Positions 36,985 to 48,669 of a DNA stretch of 64,000 nt are shown piece after piece; the stretch's first letter is position 1; each line of letters begins with the position of its first letter. Source of the stretch: Latrodectus hesperus (taxonomy: Eukaryota; Arthropoda; Arachnida; Araneae; Theridiidae); contig CM075852.1 in the NCBI GenBank assembly GCA_037975125.1, positions 2,339,087-2,403,086 on the forward strand, given 5' to 3'. The notes beneath the pieces are model-generated. The model did not search any database, was not told the origin of the DNA, and worked only from the letters and a program-made list of their open reading frames with translations. Both the position numbers and the translations under genes were made by a program.

Positions 36985-37090
36985 TTGAGAATCTCTCCTT
37001 CGACCTATGGGGAATGGGAATACAAAATATCTCCCGTTGCTCAGGAATGGCTGGTATCGAACGCGGGAACTTTCACCCTGAAGTAGCTAT
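36985..37090 (-). mobile_element. SINE-F head fragment
   Basis: Complement of CGTTCGATACCAGCCATTCC and GGGAGATATT, as in the copy at 22625. Ends undefined. Confidence 0.55.
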
Positions 37091-37759
37091 ATTTCCCTGC
37101 AAACTAATCCACGCAATACGATCAGTAAAAATATTCAGTTAGTAAACTATACATGTGTGTGTGTTACTCACAGTATATTTTTTGAGTAAAAATTTTAATA
37201 GTTACTTCATTGTAATTTAAAAATAGTTTGCATGCATTGTCTCTTTTGGTGTGTGTGTGCGAATATATTTAATTTTATTTGTTCAAGTAGTCCATTTACT
37301 GTTCTCCAATTCATCAGTTCACGAATTCGATTTTCACCTCCAGCATAGTTCTTTGAAATTCAAAATCCACTTTTAACAGTCGATGACTGCTGTTAACCCG
37401 TAAAGAAGTGGAAGAAATATACATTTCACATGCATTATACACGTATCGGATAGCGAGAGCAATAAAACTATTGTCATCGATGAACTTAAACTATTATACG
37501 AAGTACGAAAAAAGACTTAAGAACACGAGACATTTCACATTAAACCTATCAAAAATCTCACTTCCTTTTTTCTCTATCTGAGATATGCAGGCACAAAAAC
37601 ACAATTCGATCCCATTTACAGATTACCTCCCTTTTAACCAAGACCAATAACCATTTCCTTTCAGCGTTCGAATATGCAGTTCTTCAAACTTCGAAATTCC
37701 AGTTTCCATTATGCCAAGATAAACAAAAGATTTAGAGTTATCTCAACAAATAAAACATT

Positions 37760-38060
37760 TTTACTTCACAGAAATGGCAACAGGAAAAGGTGAGCAAACA
37801 AAGCTGGTGGGAGGAGGGACGAGAAAAAAAAGAAAAAGATAGCGTGGAGACAGAACAACATTCGGAAGCGGGAACCAATTTAAGTGACTGATGACGAGGT
37901 TATCAGGCGATCGACGCGCCCCCACTCGGTCTGATGGGACACTTACGAGAAGCGTCAAGAGTTGATGTTTTTATCGATTCTGTGATAAACACCACGGAAT
38001 GGGGGATCCTTCAAAGCGATCGGCGAACTGTCAGTCACTGCTTAAAAAGTGACGTCATAA
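37760..38060. promoter_or_regulatory. GC-rich island with EGR/KLF-like and CRE motifs
   Basis: Contains GACGCGCCCCCAC near 37913 (EGR/KLF-type), GATAAAC, and a CRE octamer at 38050-38057. ORFs on both strands are short and lack resemblance to any family. Regulatory role is inference. Confidence 0.35.
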
Positions 38061-40620
38061 TAAGCACATTCATTCCATCGGTTTGATACAGTTGGCGAGA
38101 TTGACTTTAATTGGCCTTCGCGAAATAACTACCATAATCACCCTTCTATTACACCGAATGTCATGGTCTACAGTTACGAGGCATCTTTCTTTAACATTAA
38201 CTGTAAGAGATTAAGTTTTAGATTGCTTCTATGCAAATTTGTATGTGTGTGAGTAATTTTTTTTTATCATAATTGGAAACTGAAACAAACCATAAAAATT
38301 AACTTCAGATTTTATGAAAAATTTTTTATAATTATTTTTAAATTCTATAATTTAATAACGATTCTAGAATTTAGCAAAAATTTGAAAGTATATAACTAAT
38401 GCTTAAATAATCAAATTTTTGCAGCGATCATATTATATAGAGTTAAATCACTAGAAAAGCAAAATATTTTAGGCTTCTACAAAAATTCTTACCAAAAAGA
38501 AATTTTTTTTAATTATTTTTGAAAAAGACGCAGAAAAACAAATATTTCAATGTTACAAAAAAAAAACTATTAAAAATTTTATTGTTTTTTATAAAATTAA
38601 AAAGTTCAAGAATTCTAAAAATTTTGATTAAACTTACTGTATTTTTGTAAACCTAAATTATTTTTCTAAGGTTTTAAAAATTCAATTCTGTAGAAAAATT
38701 TCAAAACACACATTTGAAATATAAATTTAATTTTAAAATTTACTACAAAGTAAATTTTATATCCCCGTAAATTTTAATATAATTGTTTTAATTTTTACTA
38801 AATTATAGAAAAATATTATTTTTCCTTTTTATCACTTTTTTAATAAAATGGTTCAAGTTGCATATATCATATAAGTCGTACATAGAAATTAAATACAGAG
38901 GCATTTTACTCTGCCACAAAATAACACAAGTGTTCAACCGTATCAAATTGCGCCGATCTCAATGTTCGATATAACATCTAATACTTAATGCGTAAACCTC
39001 TAAAATATTATAAAACATATTTGGTTGGATTTATTGCTCTAAGGTTCTTTTCAGAGGCATCAACAAGTTTAAAATGGATTCCAACCCACAGTAAATATTT
39101 AGCCCTAAAAATGAATGCAATACAAGAGCTGTTGAATTAAATGTTAGATTTCAAAGTGCATTTAACAGCTATTTTGAAATTCTTTAAAAAAATTTAGGAT
39201 TTTTTGAATTTAATATAACATTTCAATTTCAAAATCTTTATAATATCGATCACTAGGACAAACTGGAATTTTCATCCAGAATCAAGTAATAAGCAATCGC
39301 TTTAAAATTTTAAATGTCTTATTCATAAAACAATTTAATAGAATTTTTATTTTATTAATGGAATAAATGATCAGATATTTTTTTACTCTGAAAGAAAAGT
39401 GCCTTATTGGCTGAGAGAAACTTTCGATTTAATCTTTGTTGCTTTGATTATATGTAATGTTAATATATATAAACATATATATAATATTAAAGATCTGAAT
39501 CTGTAATATTAACCACTAGAAAACATATCAGCCCAAAATTAGAGCCGAACCTACCACCTGTTAAATCTAAAAGCTAGACTACTGCTATTTCGGCATTTCA
39601 ATTTCAGGATTGCACCGAATTCTGAAATCAAAAACATTAACAAACAATTGTTAAACGAAAATTGATGTAAAATATAAAGGGTATTTGATTTTACTATCTC
39701 AATAAGAAAATTTAAAATTATCAATCTTCAAAATATAACTTATTCTCTCAAAAAGCCCATCAAATTTTATGAAGGATCTACAATTTTTTTTTAATAATTA
39801 GTTTTTAAGTTTATGACATGCAAATTTTCTTCAAAGACAAGACATCTTAGGGTGTCCTTAGAAAACCTAGAAATTCAATTTTTGGTTGACCAAGATTTGG
39901 TCTTCTAACAAGTGACTAATGATGCTCTAATCCTTTTCCGATGAATTCAGCTACCTGAATTTTGGCTATATTATTCCTGAAACCAACCGGTTAAGCGGTG
40001 AAAACATTTGCGATTTCAGATTATGTATTATAAGTAATTGGCCAATCCATTTTTTGTTTTGAAATGTTGATTCTATTATTTCTGATAAGTTTTTTGGACT
40101 TCTAAGCTTTCAGCAAATACTGAAATCTTCGCAAAAATCTATGTTATTCACCAAATACGAGGTATTTGTAAAACCAAGAAAAATGTTTTAGATTTTTTCT
40201 ATCAAAACCTCATATTTTCCTGTCATTGCTCATAATTCATGTATCAATTTCGGAAAAATTTGAAATATTTTTTCATTGCTTATATCAAGTATAATAGGAT
40301 TTTTATAATTTAGACGTATGAATAAATATCTGAGGCGAGATGTTCCTGTGAATATTTATCAACTTTGACTATTTAACAGTTGAAGCTTATTGTAAATCAG
40401 TTGAACATCATCTTATTCTCTACGAATTTTATGTGATTAATAAGCTATATGCGTATATATCCTACGGGAGAAAAATTAAACATTCCCTAACGTACACAAA
40501 GACATATGGATGCAGAAGACAAAAACGAACATTAAACTCTTAATATTCATTATTAGCTCTGGTGATGATTCTGTAACTCACCATCCAGACAGCATGGTCC
40601 TAGTATTAATTCATGGGTAT
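38060..40620. other. Very AT-rich non-coding stretch
   Basis: Only heavily decayed SINE-A-like text (about 39020-39160 and 39530-39600) was noted. Confidence 0.5.
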
Positions 40621-40626
40621 CCTTGA

Positions 40627-40817
40627 CCGGCTAGGTAGCCAAATGGTTAGCGTTCTTACCTTCGATTCAACAACTAGTTCTATTCAACAACTAGAGTTCG
40701 AATCTCATCATAGACTTAGTTGTTTGTAGTGGTTCGAAAACCACTTTAAACAGTAGATCCCGATCCAATCAATCCCGTGCGCATAAAATAACCACTGAGC
40801 GACAAACAAATCATGGT
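40627..40817 (+). mobile_element. SINE-A copy, plus orientation, with a short internal tandem duplication
   Basis: Head GGTAGCCAAATGGTTAGCG, B-box AGTTCGAATCTC, body GTTTGTAGTGGTTCG and CAAAC tail. ATTCAACAACTAG is duplicated in tandem between the A and B boxes, which would lengthen the A-B spacing of the pol III promoter. Confidence 0.88.
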
Positions 40818-41022
40818 TATTCTTGTTAACTATATACATAAACTTATTTGAAAATTAAAAACTCCGCTAAGAATCATATTTTCATCTATTCTTCCATTGC
40901 TAATGTTGCACTGGCATGTTGCTAGCCTAGAGTTGAGCACTACTAATTATGTAGATGCATCCAGATTGGAGGAGACCTCTTAACTTAGAAACGGAGACCA
41001 GGCAGTAAAAAAAAAATTCCGT

Positions 41023-41171
41023 GGTAATCACCATATCTTAAAGTTTCTCCAAAACATGTTGGAAATTTCCAAAAAGACTCGCGAAAAAAATGGGCATTCG
41101 GGAGCGGCTCCTGGTTTGGGAGAAAGTTTTTCGGGAAATCTAAAATCCGCAGGTGAATGCCCCGACTGAAC
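41023..41171. repeat. GC-rich dispersed repeat, copy 1, with conserved stem
   Basis: About 150 bp that recurs at 43707-43854 with about 90% identity. GGGCATTC (41092-41099) pairs with GAATGCCC (41155-41162). Flanks differ from those of the second copy. Nature unknown; see findings. Confidence 0.85.
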
Positions 41172-41204
41172 CAGAAGACCCAGCAGAAGATACTTCTGAG
41201 CTAG

Positions 41205-41345
41205 CAGATCAAGTATTAGAGTATCATTTCACATGGAAGACATTGCGACTATGACCTCTAATGACCTTCAGAAAACATGGTGGCTTTATTTTTCGCACAA
41301 TCGCCATTTTTTCCACAAGTATGGAACACGACAGATATTTGATAA
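41205..41345 (-). mobile_element. SINE-G body fragment (weak)
   Basis: Shares a CAATGTCTTC-ATGTGAAATG block and neighbouring order with the fuller copy at 42120-42373. No head seen. Confidence 0.45.
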
Positions 41346-41479
41346 AGTCATAACTCGAACTCTACCTCCCCATCGCTGATGTTATACTGGTGTGGTCCAA
41401 CAAGGTTACAATAAGCGAATTTTATTTAATTAAAATCCCGCTACGAATACTTTGGAATTTTATTGACTGCATCCATAAC

Positions 41480-41900
41480 AAAATCTCCCTCAAGATGCAG
41501 CTATCCATGTGCAACTATTTTTATCTTCAATATGTGCATGTCCCCCGATTCTTTTTTCCCAGATAGGAGAGGAATAGCAAATGTTTCGAATTTCGGAGCA
41601 AGCCGGAAGTGAAGGAAAAGGGATGGTGGACGAGTGTGCGCCCCTATAATCCATTTGTGAGATGAAAGATGATGGGGCATCACATCCGGCGACTTGGGAC
41701 GCAGATTGAATTGGTGGAGAAAGTTGCTGCGCCCCGCAATTCTCCTCTTCCGCGCGCAATGCACCAATAAGTGAAAACAAGCAGTCGACGCAACTTTTCA
41801 GCCTGTTCCCAGCACAATTCGATACTCCCCGAGCACAATCACAAAAAGGGTTTTCTGTCGTTTCCTACACCAGGGGTGGAAGGGGTGTGTCTGCCTTATA
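41480..41900. other. GC-richer island with overlapping ORFs, coding unsupported
   Basis: Two overlapping minus-strand frames of 88 and 96 codons are open, but neither resembles a known family and both are open only because the patch is less AT-rich. Regulatory or unique exon cannot be decided. Confidence 0.35.
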
Positions 41901-42119
41901 AGGGAGCTTGAGAAATGGAACTGAAGTGAAAATTGTAAGTTCATACGTGCGCAAATCTCACTATCCAGGATTAAGTTTTGATAAAAAAAAAGGAGCAATA
42001 AAAGCTGCACAAAAAATATCGATCCTGAGGGAGTAAAATAATTCAGTTTCGTTCTTTTTCATATAATTTTTTTAATAAAAAAGCCCATCTTAAAATTTTT
42101 ATCAGCACAACAGAGTGCG

Positions 42120-42373
42120 GAAGGGATAGTACATTATACAGTATTTCCAGTCCACAGAATATGTGCAAACGGAGGGTGTGTCATGGCCTCGAAAGAGGGT
42201 GGGTCTTCATAATTTAGAAGCAGGACCACAAAGGTAACATTTCACATTGAAGACATTGTAACCATGACATTTTTACGTTTCCCAGTGAACACGACGGAAC
42301 TTTGGGTCGGGATTCGAACTCACAACCTTCCGATGACAAGAACTCCTAAACACCAACCATGTCACCACGGTAT
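42120..42373 (-). mobile_element. SINE-G copy (tRNA-headed)
   Basis: Head at right (complement of CCGTGGTGACATGGTTGG with B-box GAGTTCGAATCCCGACC), body leftward. No clear duplication. Confidence 0.6.
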
Positions 42374-42582
42374 TTTTTCATGTATGAATTATGTAAAATC
42401 AAAATGGACAACATATTATTCGAAATATATTTAAATTACAATTGAAAATAATTCCATAGACAGAAATCTGAAGAAATTTTCAAAGAATTCTAAATAAATA
42501 ATTTATGAAGAGTTTCAAAAGCACAAACATAAATTGCAAGTCATTTCATTACGAATGAATTTTTTTGTTTACTTTCTATTAT

Positions 42583-42740
42583 TTCAGTTATCCCTCTACG
42601 GTCACTTTTAGCATACACGAAGGTTTATTGGATAAAACTAATTTTAACTGGAAACATGACAATGTTCACCTGTGGCGAGAATCGAACTCGCAAAATACTG
42701 AACTCAAAGATAGAAATCGTTCATCTGCTAACTCGGTCCC
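42583..42740 (-). mobile_element. SINE-A copy, old
   Basis: CTCTACGGTCACTTTTAGCAT, body, then GAATCGAACTCGCAAA and head remnants in SINE-A order; strongly diverged. Confidence 0.6.
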
Positions 42741-43706
42741 TGCACATGAAATTAAATCAGAACTCACAGTTTAAAATGAAGTCACAGATAACTTTTGCTA
42801 ATAAGTAGTCAATAATATTTAATATGATCTTTCAATTGATTCTTATTAACTCTTGCTTTAATAGCATCTCAATTTTAGGAAAACGGCCTCTACTTTAAAC
42901 AAGATTAAGTCAATAGTGATCACACTTAATAACTATCTTTTCTTTACAAATTTTTTCGCCATGCGAAGCCCATTGTTCTATTCCCATAATAGAACGCATG
43001 CTCCAAAACAGTGGTTAAACCAATGTAAATATATCGCCATGTTTTTACAAATACCTTAACGCTGTTAAGAACGTAGAATTAATTTCAGGTATTACTCAGT
43101 GCTACATCAAAATGGTTGCAAATAAAGATTAACATCTTTTCCTGAATGTTAAAGCACAATAGGAATTTGTGGTAAGTACGAAGAATTCTTCTAACAGAAA
43201 AAAATTAGGGATTTTAATTTTACGTTTACGTAACAGCAGATTTAAAAATAGATAGCTTTTAAGTTGATTGAAAGTAATATAGTGTCACGAGTAGAAACCG
43301 TTTTTGGTAATTGCGTATTATTACATCGACAATTTTAGTAAATCACCAACTGTCATGATTTAGTGCCAAATGTTGCAACTTAGCGGTAACAATCTTATAT
43401 TTATTATTTTTAAGTCCACACACACACGTTTAATGTTTTTTTATACACAATATTAATGATGAAATTTGGAAATTTTGATAAATTTAAAAATTAGGAAAAA
43501 TTAATAAAATTTTTCCAACATTTTGTGACATTTCTTCGGTAAAATAATAGAGGGAGTTCATACTCAAGTTTTAGTTTTCCAATGTCAAAAATCACTTTGG
43601 TATGTTGAACATATGCTATATACGACGCTTTCGTCAGAGTGTGGCTTAAATCATTAGTTTATGCCTATATGTTGGCAAAACATTTTGGGTGACAAAATGT
43701 TTTCCT

Positions 43707-43854
43707 TGGTAATCACCATATATTAAAGGTTTTCCAAAAAATGTGGCAATTTCCAAAATGTCTCGCGAAAAAAAGGGGCATTCGGGAGCGGCTCCTGGTT
43801 CGGGAGAAACTATTTCGGGAAATCTAATCCCGCAGGTGAATGCCCCGGCTGAAC
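43707..43854. repeat. GC-rich dispersed repeat, copy 2, with conserved stem
   Basis: Partner of 41023-41171. GGGGCATTC (43775-43783) pairs with GAATGCCCC (43838-43846), one base pair longer than in copy 1. Central GGAGCGGCTCCTGG is identical in both. Confidence 0.85.
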
Positions 43855-44130
43855 TATCGATCGCCTGTGACGTCACAGACACTTCTCCAGATCGGGATCG
43901 ATGCTCAACCTGGAGCGAGCCTGGTGGGGAGGAGTGTTCCTGGAAGTGGGGCATACACACGACTAGGTCACGCATGCCGGGGAGGGGGACAACCAGAGGA
44001 CAAGGGGGTTGGCGTGACCTGGAAGGGCGTAGCACATTCACTATAACAGGTGCGGCGGTGAAAGTCGAAATAATTCTTCGCGGGCGGATGGGGCGTCATG
44101 GTGACCTTAATGTTTGGAACAAGGACTGGT
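43855..44130. other. GC- and CpG-rich island with open frames on both strands
   Basis: Frames of 129 codons (plus, from 43743) and 131 codons (minus, 43646-44041) overlap across the same DNA. Neither resembles a known protein. A CRE octamer lies at 43868-43875. The open frames are explained by low AT content; a promoter or GC-rich repeat is as likely as an exon. Confidence 0.35.
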
Positions 44131-45890
44131 GATCTACGTCTGAATTGAATGATGCTGCTTTAAATCGAGCGAGATTTTACTGCTCAAGGAAAGGAAAAAG
44201 CAAAAAAGCTCGACTTTTCTTGCGAAAGATATGTAAAGTTCTTTAATTAGATGATTCCAGAAAAAAATCATAAATACAAGATAAAAAATCATTTTAAAAA
44301 TTTTTATAAGAAAATTCGCGCTGAGAGCTAGTTTATTGATATCGTCAGTACTCAGCATAAATTCTAACAAATGTTTGGAAATTTACAGTTAGAAAAGAAT
44401 TAAAATGTCAGGCATAAAAAACTTTTATTTATCGGAATCTTTGTTCAAATGATTTTTATACTTCCCATACAGATCCATAATAAGTTTAAGCTCTGTCAGC
44501 TTTTACTTTTTTATTAATATATAATTTAATTTTCCCAATTACCTTATATATTAAATGAAACATTAGATCATTTAAATGAATTTTCAGTAATAAAATTGGT
44601 TATAAAATAAGGTAATATGGCATGTTTTTAACATATGTTTGCATGTGTATCTGCAATAGGATAAATGACTCGTTTTATCTAGTTTCCCAAAATAAAACGT
44701 TTAAACAATATGGAAATTCTTATGTTATCATGCAGTTATATAAACTTAAATCGAAGAAATTAAAATCGTCACTTCATTCATATTTTCTATCTTCAAAAGA
44801 ATTTACAACAATAGTTATAAGATTACGGATTCAATGTGATTTAATTATTCAAAAAATGTACAGCAATGCTATTTCAGAACAAATTTTACAATAAAATTAT
44901 CGAAATCACTAAACTAAAAACTATCACAAATTTATTGAAGAGAATTGAAAAGAACATTTGCAGAATTTGTCACGTTCCATGTTCTATTTAGAAAAAAAAA
45001 TAGTCCGACAAAGTCAAAAGGATTGGGTGACGCGAATCGAAGGGTAAAAAAACACCTTTGTCGGAGATACGCATCATTTAGAAAGTGTTGTGCGCCAACA
45101 AGATCCAATTTCAAATCTTTTCTAGTGTAAAAAAAATGCAAACTGATGTAAAGCAGCCATTTTCGGGCCACTTACCTGCGATATAAATCGTGTACTAAGT
45201 GTAACTATAAAATTTTCAAAACTAAATATATATAAAAGCTTTTTCAATTTCAATAAATTGGCGGCCATTATCAGAAAAGCGCCAAAAAATACTATAGTCG
45301 CCAAATTTTATTTCATCGAATAATTCTGCGAATGAAATGGTAAAAACATTTTCCTCGTAAAATGTTGCAATTACGATAGATAAAGTTTATTGTTTAGCAT
45401 TATAATGCTAAAAAATAAATGTCAATGAAATGCCGAAATATGTCTATCGGCATTTTATTGTTTGGTTCGATAACTTAAAAACATCGCTGATATTTTCATA
45501 ATTGTAAATATGAATGTAAACTATAAAAAAGGAAATTGTAAAAATATTTCTTTGTGTTAAATAAACAACATTAGTCTTATATAACCTAATAATGCAGAAG
45601 TATCTATAGTTATATTTTTAAATGATCCTTATTTTTAAAAGAAAACTAAAATTTCTCATGCTTCACAGAATATTGATCTGCCTATATTATTGAATTTTTA
45701 CAACAATAAATTCCTCAAATTTTTTTCACATTTCTTACCTAGCCCTGAAATAGACATATGTAAAAATATTTATATAAAACTGTTATGATGCAACGAATTA
45801 CCTTATAATTTAAATAGCCTTCAAATGAAGACTCAAAATTTACAAGTCATTTTGATTTTTCCATAACTACCAATAAAAATATTGTTGCAG
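44130..45890. other. Non-coding stretch
   Basis: AT-rich. Holds a strong donor-like site CGCAG|GTAAGTGG on the minus strand at 45176, close to two ATGGC motifs, and the palindrome at 45393-45412. No exon can be stated. Confidence 0.45.
45393..45455. repeat. 20-bp palindrome followed by a 9-bp hairpin
   Basis: TTTAGCATTATAATGCTAAA (45393-45412) is a perfect palindrome; AAATGCCGA (45428-45436) and TCGGCATTT (45447-45455) form a second perfect stem. Confidence 0.85.
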
Positions 45891-45891
45891 T

Positions 45892-46048
45892 TTTGTCGGT
45901 TAGCGATAATTTTTTTGAGGAATTAGATCTGGAATTACGATTTAAAGTGGATTCCGGACCACCACACATGTCCAAGCTCAAGGTTAGAATTCGAACCCGA
46001 GCTGATGAACCAAAAGCCAAAGCATTAGCTTTTCGGCTGCAAATTCAG
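45892..46048 (-). mobile_element. SINE-A copy, old
   Basis: Body TTTAAAGTGGATTCCGGACC and head region AATTCGAACCCGAGCTG kept; tail eroded. Confidence 0.75.
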
Positions 46049-46159
46049 AACCAATAGAGGTTAACTAATTTACATTTTTTACACGACAGATCGACATGAA
46101 AATGATAAAATGTCAATTTTCATTATTACTAATTAAACCGACAATATGAAATGATTTTA

Positions 46160-46262
46160 TTAAACAAGGAACTTGTTATGTTAGAGGTTTAGAAGCAAGA
46201 TTTCTTCGCAGTGAAAGGTTGCAAATTCGAATCCTGTCACAGCTGAACTGGACTGATGTATG
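46160..46262 (+). mobile_element. tRNA-headed SINE fragment (weak)
   Basis: AAATTCGAATCCTGTCAC resembles a B-box with its flanks; the remainder is not assignable to a family. Confidence 0.35.
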
Positions 46263-46327
46263 TATAGAAATCAGCAACACAACATCCGTCGAATTTTTCT
46301 ACGTACATCTTCGGACTGAGATATTGA

Positions 46328-46502
46328 GTTTGGGTTTGTTTGTCGCTCAACGGTTATTTTTTGCACACGAGGGTTAATTACGGTACCTACGGTTTAAAGT
46401 GGATTCCGAACCACTACAAACATCCATGCCCTAGGTGGGATACGAACCCACGAACTGTTGAACCGAAGGTAAGAGCGTTAACCATTCGGCTGCCAGCTCG
46501 GC
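46328..46502 (-). mobile_element. SINE-A copy with 14-nt duplication
   Basis: Near-consensus. Flanks GACTGAGATATTGA (46314-46327) and GACTGAGATACTGA (46503-46516) differ at one base. Confidence 0.95.
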
Positions 46503-47429
46503 GACTGAGATACTGAACACAATCCAGTATTTACCTGAAATCCATCAAGATAGTTTTTAAAAATAAAAGATAAATAAAAAAGTTAATCGCAAAATTATAT
46601 TACATTGAAGCATCGAGAATTTTTTGCTAATTATAATTAAGTTTGAATACAATTGAAAATCATTTAATACATAAAGCCTTTATTTTGAGGTATAAAACTT
46701 TAGTAACTTTAATAAATGTTAAATAATATACTAGTTTCACGCGTGTTAAAATTATAAAAATATTCATAATTAAGTGTTAAGTTTAAGCGATTTTTACACT
46801 AGAATAAGCTCTTAAAAACAATATAAATACAAGAATCCTCCTGACACACAAGACAGCTGTATCTATAGAAATCACGAACATAAATTTATCCAAAATTCAA
46901 AACTTCATCTATAGCTATTGTGAATGAAGAACTCTCGGAACCAGACGCTGAAGCTTATTTTAATGCACAAGCCCTGAATGACTGTAGAAAGTTCTAGACA
47001 TAGATTGCAGATTATTATTTTCGTCAAACAATAGGTTTCTATTTCATATAAAAAGCTATAAAAAATTTTTATTGTACATTTTTTATTTTATTCGCACGAA
47101 TGGAAAAGTTATCTTAAGAAAGGAGAAAACAAAACTACATTACCCTCAAATAAAATTTTTATTATCTTTATTTCTTTTCAGCACAAATGTTTACTAATCA
47201 AAATTTTTAAACACAGCATTTATATAATAGACATAAAACAGAATAAATTTGGGTTGTTTTACAAAAAAAAAATTACTGTTCGTAAAAACAGTTTAATATT
47301 TTTAATGTAGTTACAAGAATAAAAAATTCTGATAATGAAGTCAAAATTTGATCAATGACCTCTATTTGCCATACAGATCATAATTCGTCCACGACTAGAT
47401 TTTAATGTACATTATTAATCAATGCAACA

Positions 47430-47504
47430 ATGCTTGAGGTAGGATTCGAACCCACAAACTATTGAACTAAGGCATAACGCTATCCACTCGATTACAAGAT
47501 CGGC
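47430..47504 (-). mobile_element. SINE-A head fragment
   Basis: GGTAGGATTCGAACCCACAAAC and following head region present; body beyond about 47430 lost. Confidence 0.65.
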
Positions 47505-48099
47505 TATGAAGATTTCACTTAGTAAATACAAATAACTATTATATTGAATTATTTTCTTTTCACAGATTGTAAGATTGAGAGAGAATATTTACCATATAAA
47601 TAATTTTATTGAATTAAATTAGGGTACCAAAGTAAATTTCAAAGATAAAATTTCATTTAAATATGTTTTAAGTTTAATGATATAAATTTTAAGTTTTACT
47701 CAAAATACGGATTAAAATAAATATGTAAATACAAGCAAATTGAAATTGAGAACTTACAAATGCAAAGGATTTTATTGAATATTTATAGAAAGGTTATTTG
47801 TGTGTGTGTGCTTATAGATACATATTTTCAAATTTACTACAATCGATAGAGCGACAATTTTGCTTAAAGTTGATATAGTTGAGTAATGTATTTAGTTAAC
47901 CAAAAGTCAAAATCTACTATCCATTACAAGACTGCAATTTTTTTAAATTTGAATTGTTTATATAGAAACCTTTTAAATTCAACTATACAAGTGACAGATA
48001 CAAAATGAAGTAAAAGTGAGAAGAATTTATTATTAAACGAAGAATAACTTGTTAAATATATAAAACTTAGACTTCAATATAAATTAATAATTTTAGTTT

Positions 48100-48248
48100 C
48101 TTTAACACCAGTTCACAACTTGCCATCAGGGATTTATTTCATTGGGACCAAAAGCCAAACAATTACAAACATCAATTCTAGAAGTGGGAATTGAGCTCAC
48201 TAACTTTTGAGCTGAAAACAAGAGCTAATTATTCAACTATCATTTTGA
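48100..48248 (-). mobile_element. SINE-A copy, very old
   Basis: CAAACAATTACAAACATC and AATTGAGCTCACTAAC lie in SINE-A order with heavy mutation. Confidence 0.5.
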
Positions 48249-48484
48249 ATTTTGATAAAATTACTAAATTCTGGCATGTTTCGGTGGACAATACATTCAA
48301 GCCAGTTCAAAGGCAGTTATTTCAGATTTTCCGGGTCACAATTACCTGAATACCCATCTTTTTAAAACAAGACTAACATTTTCAGTAACTCTGAACAGTA
48401 CATAGACATCAAACCTTGATCAATGTTACTTATCACTATTATCTTAGAAATTATCATTAAATACAATTTTTTTAATAGTATTTG

Positions 48485-48656
48485 TTTGTTTGTTTGTCGC
48501 TCAACGGTCATTTTTTGCACACGAGGGCTAATTAGACCGGGACCTATGGTTTAAAGTGGATTCCGAACCACTACAAACATCCATACCCAAGGTGAGATTC
48601 GAACCCACGAACTGTTGAACCGAAGGCAAGAGCGCTAACCATTCGGCTGCCGCGGC
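48485..48656 (-). mobile_element. SINE-A copy with perfect 13-nt duplication
   Basis: TTAATAGTATTTG at 48472-48484 and 48657-48669 flank a near-consensus copy; the head lost the AGCT of CCAGCTCGG. Confidence 0.95.
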
Positions 48657-48669
48657 TTAATAGTATTTG

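Noticed and set aside
43646..44132. Long frames on both strands taken as a gene
   Set aside because: Open on both strands because the patch is GC-rich; no domain, no convincing splice sites.
45393..45470. Rho-independent terminator (hairpin plus T run)
   Set aside because: Such terminators are bacterial; here it is better described as a palindrome and a short hairpin.
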